Source: Planctomycetota bacterium
Lineage (GTDB): Bacteria; Planctomycetota; J058; JAJDCP01
Assembly: GCA_029260765.1 (NCBI GenBank)
Contig: JAJDCP010000091.1
Location: forward strand, 95,679 to 159,678
DNA: 64,000 bases
Direction: 5' to 3'
Position 1 is the stretch's first letter; the number at the start of each line of letters is the position of its first letter. Below are positions 60,030 through 64,000 of this stretch, piece after piece. Made by a program: the position numbers and the translations under genes. The notes beneath the pieces are model-generated. The model saw only the letters and a program-made list of their open reading frames with translations. It made no database searches and was not told the DNA's origin.

Positions 60030-63000
60030 ATGCAGAAGATCGTGCCCGGTGTCCGCTCATCGTTCTCCATTCTTTTCTTCGGCCTGCTCCTGCTCGCGTC
60101 GGGCGCATGGGGACAGGATCCGGAGCAGGATCAGGCGCAGCCAGATCCGCCGGAGGCAGACCTTACTGTCGAAAGCATCCAGGCCCGGATCACAGCGCTC
60201 GACGGCATGCCCGCCGTGGACGAGGCGACGAAAGCCCAGATCCGCGCCATCCTGAAGGACACGCTCGAGGAGCTGAAGAGTGCCAGCGACGCATCTTCGC
60301 AGGCCGACGCTCTTGAGCAGGAGGCCGCGGCCGCCCCTGCCATGCTTGTCCAGATCCGCAAGGAGCTTGCGAGCCCGGCGCCGGCGCCCGGTGTGGGGCT
60401 TCCGCCAGACGCTACCCAGGCGCAGGTCGACCAGCAGCTGCAACAGGCGGAACAGGCGCTGGCGGCGGCTCGTGACCTGTTCGACCAGCTTCGCGATGAA
60501 CAGGTCAGGCGCGGAGAGCGGAGGACGGCGCTCGATGAGCAGATCTCTGCAGCGGCGGAACACCTCGGCGAGCTGGACGACGCACTCAATGCGCCGAGCG
60601 AGGCCGGTCCGCTCGGAGAGGCACGACGCCTGCAATTGCTCGCCCAACGGCGCGCGACTCGGCAGGAAAACCGCGCGCTCACTGCTGAGCTTGCCAACTA
60701 CGACGCGCGACGTGAGCTGCTTCCAGCGCGCATCGACCGGGGCAGTCGGCGCGTCACGTTGGCTGAACAGGCTCTGGCAGCCTGGCAGACGCTCTAGGCC
60801 GACAGACGCCGCGCGGAGGCAGAAGCTGCGACTGTCGACGCTGAGCGGCTCCGCGAGGAGGCTGCCCGTAAGTCCGACGAGCTCAGGGGGATCGCCGACG
60901 CGAACAAGCGCCTGGCGGAGCTCCGTTCAGGGACTCCGGCCTTTACGGGTACGGGCGCACAGCTCGACGCGGCGAACAGGCAGCTGGGAGAGATCCGAGA
61001 CCTCGCGAGCAAGGTCCGCGAACGGAGTGCCACCGTGCGCGCCAAAGTCGAAGCCGCAGGCCTTACGAATTCTATGGGGCTGCTGCTGAGAAAAGAGCTG
61101 GAAGACCTGCCGCCCGTGATAACGCTACAGGATCGGATGCGCCTGCGTCAGGACGTGATCTCAGACCTGCAGTATCAGATGATCGTTCGCGGCGAGGAGC
61201 GTTCCAGGTCCGGTGACATCGAGGGCGGGCTCGCTCTACTCCTGAAGTCTGCGGGGAATCGGACGCCGGAGGAGCTTGCCGATTTCGCGCGGGTGGGCCG
61301 CGAGCTGCTCACAAAGCGGCGCGACCTGCTTTCAGCGCTGCTCGACGACTACGAGAAGCTCTTCGCGCGGCTGGTTGAGCTGGACACGGCTACCAGGCAA
61401 GCGATCGATGCGGTCCAGAGCTATAGAGGTTTCGTCGAAGAGCGGATTCTCTGGGTGCGGAGTGTGACCGGAAAGGCGATGCCGGACCTGGGCGAGTCGT
61501 TGGGCGCGCTGGCTTGGCTTCTGGATGGAGCAAGTTGGCGCGCGGGGTTGGCGTCCAGCTGGGATGAGGTTCAACGGCGCTGGCTGGAAGTGCTCCTGGG
61601 AGGGATCGCGATCCTCCTGGTTGTCCTCAGCCGCTTCTGGTCGAGGGGCCGGGTTCGTGGCATGGCCGCGGTCGTCGAACGGGAGTCGGGCGACACCTTC
61701 ACCTACACCGTGCAGGCGTTGGGGATGGTCCTCCTCCGCGCGACAGCCTTTCCAGCTCTCATCTGGGGCGCCGGCTGGGTGTTGTCGACGCCGCCTCGAC
61801 AGCCCGAGGTTGTCCTGGCCGCCGCCAAGGGCCTCAATGCGGCGGCTTTCGCGTTTTTCTCGTATGAGCTTCTCCGGCAGGTGCTTCTCAAGGACAGCAT
61901 GGGAGAGGCGCACTTCCGCTGGTCTCCGCAGGTCTGCCAGCATATCCGCTGGCACCTGCATTGGTTCATCCCGGTCAAGCTGCTGTGCGTCTTTCTGGTC
62001 ACCACGTTGGACGTCCAACGACAGAGCGACCTGTGGAACGACTCCCTGGGCCGGATCGCGTTCGGGCTGGGGGGGCTATCGCTGGCAGCTTTCTGCCAGC
62101 GCGTGTTGCGACCCACCGGGCCCGTGTTCTTGAGCTACCTGCTGGAGAATCGCGAAGGCTGGCTGAGCCGACTGCGGTACATCTGGTATCCCCTCGCTGT
62201 CGGCTTGCCGATCGTCCTGGTGCTGACCGCCCTTCGTGGCTACTACTTCACAGCGCTTCAGCTGGATGCCCGCCTTCAGGCCTGGCTGTGGTTCGCCATG
62301 GTTCTCGTGCTGGTCAACGCCCTGTTCCTGCGCTGGCTGAGAGTGGTGGGCCGTCGCCTTGCCGTGGAACCCGAGGCTTCCGCGCCTGCCGGTATCGAGC
62401 CGCAGGGCGGACTCTCCCCTGCGTTGCAGGCCTCACCGGACCCGGTGCCCTCGAGTCCGGGAGCTGCCGAAAAGACGGTAGCTGCCGGACCATCCGAGAT
62501 CGAGCCGGAGGCGTCTGAAGCACCGGGCGAGGACGAAGTCGCCAGCAGAGCCAGGGAGTTCGGTGTCGAGTTGGCCCCCGACGACAATCGCCGCCTGAAG
62601 CTGCCGGAGGTCAACGCCCAGACCCGCCATCTCTTCCAGAGCGCGATCGTTTTGACCGTGCTCATCGGGACCTACATGATCTGGGCTGATGTGTTGCCCG
62701 CCCTCAAACGTCTGGACCAGATCCAGGTGTATCCGGAGTTCGGGATCATCGAGGTACCGTCAGGGCAGGGGTCCCTGGCCGATGCTGCAGCTCCAGGAGC
62801 CCAGACCGGCCGCCACGTCGTGACCCTGGCGGGACTGGGTCTGGCGATCCTGGTCTTCGTGTTCACGGTCGTCGCTGCCCAGAACGTACCTGGGCTGCTG
62901 GAGATCCTGGTCTTCAGCAAACTGCCCCTGGATCCTGGCGGGCGCTATGCGGCGATCACACTGGCTCGCTACCTCATCCTTCTCATCGGCATTCCCATGG

Positions 63001-63671
63001 CGCTCTCACGGGTTGGAATCACCTGGGAGAGTGTCCAGTGGTTGGCGGCTGCCTTCACCTTCGGCCTGGCCTTTGGCCTTCAGGAGATCTTTGCGAACTT
63101 CATCTCCGGCTTGATCATCCTCTTCGAGCGACCCGTGCGGGTTGGAGACCTGGTCACGATCCAGGGTACGAGCGGCGTTGTCTCCAAGATCCGCATGCGC
63201 GCGACGACGATCACGGATTTCGACCGCAAGGAGCTGATCGTCCCCAACAAGCAGTTTGTGACGGGCAACGTACTCAACTGGGCGCTCTCCGACGAGATCA
63301 TCCGGGTCGTGATTCCAGTGAGTGTGGCCTACGGTGGGGATGTGGAGCGAGTTCGCGAGCTGCTTCTCAAGGTGGCACGTGAACATGCGCTTGTGATCGC
63401 GGAGCCGGCACCCAGCTGTTTCTTTACGAGTCTGGGCGACAGCGCCATCAACTTTGACCTGCGTGTGTTCGTGGCGAAATCGAAGGACAAGATGACCGTC
63501 CAACACGAGGTTCTGCGGAGAGTCTACGAAGAGCTGGCCGCGGCAAGGATCGAGATCCCCTTCCCACAACGTGACCTCCACATACGCTCGGCCGACCCGA
63601 TCGTGGATGCACTCCGCGAGGCCAGGCGGGGCGGCTCGGATGCGCCGGGGCCGGACTCGCGCCAGCCATAG
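60030..63671 (+). pseudogene. Large MscS-family mechanosensitive channel, interrupted by one amber codon
   Basis: Two open frames in the same phase read as one protein of about 1212 codons. The first (60030-60797) has a signal peptide (SILFFGLLLLASGAWG) and a long coiled coil. It ends at TAG (60795-60797, codon 256). The coiled coil continues without shift after it (ADRRRAEAEAATVDAERLREEAARK...). The second part carries about ten membrane segments and a C-terminal MscS domain: FTFGLAFGLQEIFANFISGLIILFERPVRVGDLV, then VVSKIRMRATTITDFDRKELIVPNKQF. The layout is that of MscK/KefA-type giant channels. Either a nonsense mutation inactivated it, or the amber is read through or the two parts are made separately: an in-frame GTG at 61035 is a possible second start. 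Confidence 0.85.
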
Positions 63672-64000
63672 AAGCCCGCCCCTACCAGAGAATCGGGAAC
63701 TGAGCAGCAGGACCCCGGGGTGCCGAAGTCTGCTAGAGTAGCGGCGCTCTGTGGGCCTTGGCGAAGGTTGAGTCCAGAGGTCTTGGGTTCTCCCATAAGC
63801 AATGGTCTTCTCAGCGGTCACAGACCGACTGGCAACGCCAGAAGCTACAGGCGGCTCTCAGTAGTTCGAAGGCATGGACCAAGCCTGACCGAAGACTCCG
63901 GAGCGCGAGTTAGACGGTACGTGGCGCCAGAAATCACATGTTTTCCTGTGCGCGCGTCCAAGGCCTAGGTACTATTCCTTGTAGGGGAGGGGTTTACCCC
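63672..64000. other. Right-edge intergenic stretch carrying repeat B copy 3
   Basis: No gene is seen in the last 329 bp. It contains repeat B (listed separately) and ends in GGGAGGGG-rich sequence at the edge, possibly belonging to a neighbouring gene outside the window. Confidence 0.5.
63815..63904 (+). repeat. Dispersed repeat B, copy 3
   Basis: This stretch has cggtcacagaccg, a TGGC..GCCA mini-hairpin not seen in copy 1, then gctacaggcggctctcag, agttcgaaggcatggacc and a CTCCGGAG palindrome. The order of blocks equals copy 1 (15255-15317, minus strand), while the palindromes differ in sequence but remain palindromes. Confidence 0.7.

Noticed and set aside
63815..63904. Repeat B considered as integron attC sites
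   Set aside because: No GTTRRRY core boxes, no integrase gene and no cassette-like array; the copies lie 5-43 kb apart between unrelated genes.

Overview
The window is a GC-rich (well over 60 percent GC by eye) bacterial chromosome segment with densely packed genes on both strands. No rRNA, tRNA, CRISPR array or phage module was seen. The gene content suggests a Planctomycetota-like bacterium: a Tat-exported DUF1501 protein, several eukaryotic-like Ser/Thr kinases (one with a membrane segment and TPRs), FHA and STAS proteins, a System II cytochrome c maturation pair with an unusually long CcsA, an FGE/sulfatase-modifying-like protein, a four-helix-bundle protein and microcompartment shell genes. 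Myxococcota is the main alternative. This placement is inference; no phylogenetic marker was tested.

Layout. 0-2.5 kb: start of a gene leaving the left edge, a DUF1501-GNAT pair, and a four-helix-bundle protein. 2.6-7 kb: a secreted esterase convergent with a 1011-residue secreted discoidin/transglutaminase/TPR/EF-hand protein. 7-12.4 kb: the complete 2-oxoglutarate dehydrogenase operon odhA-odhB-lpd (TCA cycle). 12.8-16.5 kb: a truncated transposase, a 7Fe ferredoxin, an alpha/beta-hydrolase that has lost its whole catalytic triad, repeats, and an unknown protein. 16.5-21.4 kb: a MITE-like palindromic element and a 1551-residue Gly/Ser/Asp-rich surface lipoprotein. 21.8-26.3 kb: a lipoprotein, an NtrC-type regulator convergent with a histidine kinase that lacks its phospho-acceptor His, and a thiolase. 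26.6-33.6 kb: a STAS protein, a lipoprotein, a CAP-domain protein, an FHA/Zn-ribbon protein, a lipase and a phosphoesterase.

33.9-41 kb: a Ser/Thr kinase whose N-terminus is encoded by a second copy of the MITE-like element, a J-domain/TPR protein, an RNA-methyltransferase-like protein, and a compact bacterial microcompartment operon. That operon holds a CoA-acylating aldehyde dehydrogenase with two C-terminal encapsulation helices, a BMC-H and a BMC-T shell protein, YqeY and a Zn-ribbon protein. 41-53.8 kb: a long minus-strand run (FGE-like protein, small membrane protein, surE, kinase, gpmI, duplicated-domain lipoprotein, resB, ccsA, then two long hairpins and a TPR kinase). 53.8-58.4 kb: an accessory region with Cgcaaag-type dispersed repeats, an AAA/DUF4143 ATPase, an AT-richer secreted protein with an internal duplication, and a very GC-rich HExxH metallopeptidase-like lipoprotein. 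58.4-64 kb: a CorA-family transporter with a GTN signature and a large MscS-family channel gene interrupted by one in-frame amber codon.

Three dispersed repeat families tie distant places together: (A) a 161-bp CTAG-ended palindromic element at 16.5 kb with a domesticated copy at 33.96 kb; (B) a structured-looking repeat at 15.3, 58.4 and 63.8 kb; (C) Cgcaaag-type repeats at 53.9, 55.3 and 56.7-56.9 kb. Most of the signalling proteins (kinases, FHA, STAS, NtrC, Asn-box histidine kinase) are encoded singly and not in one operon.
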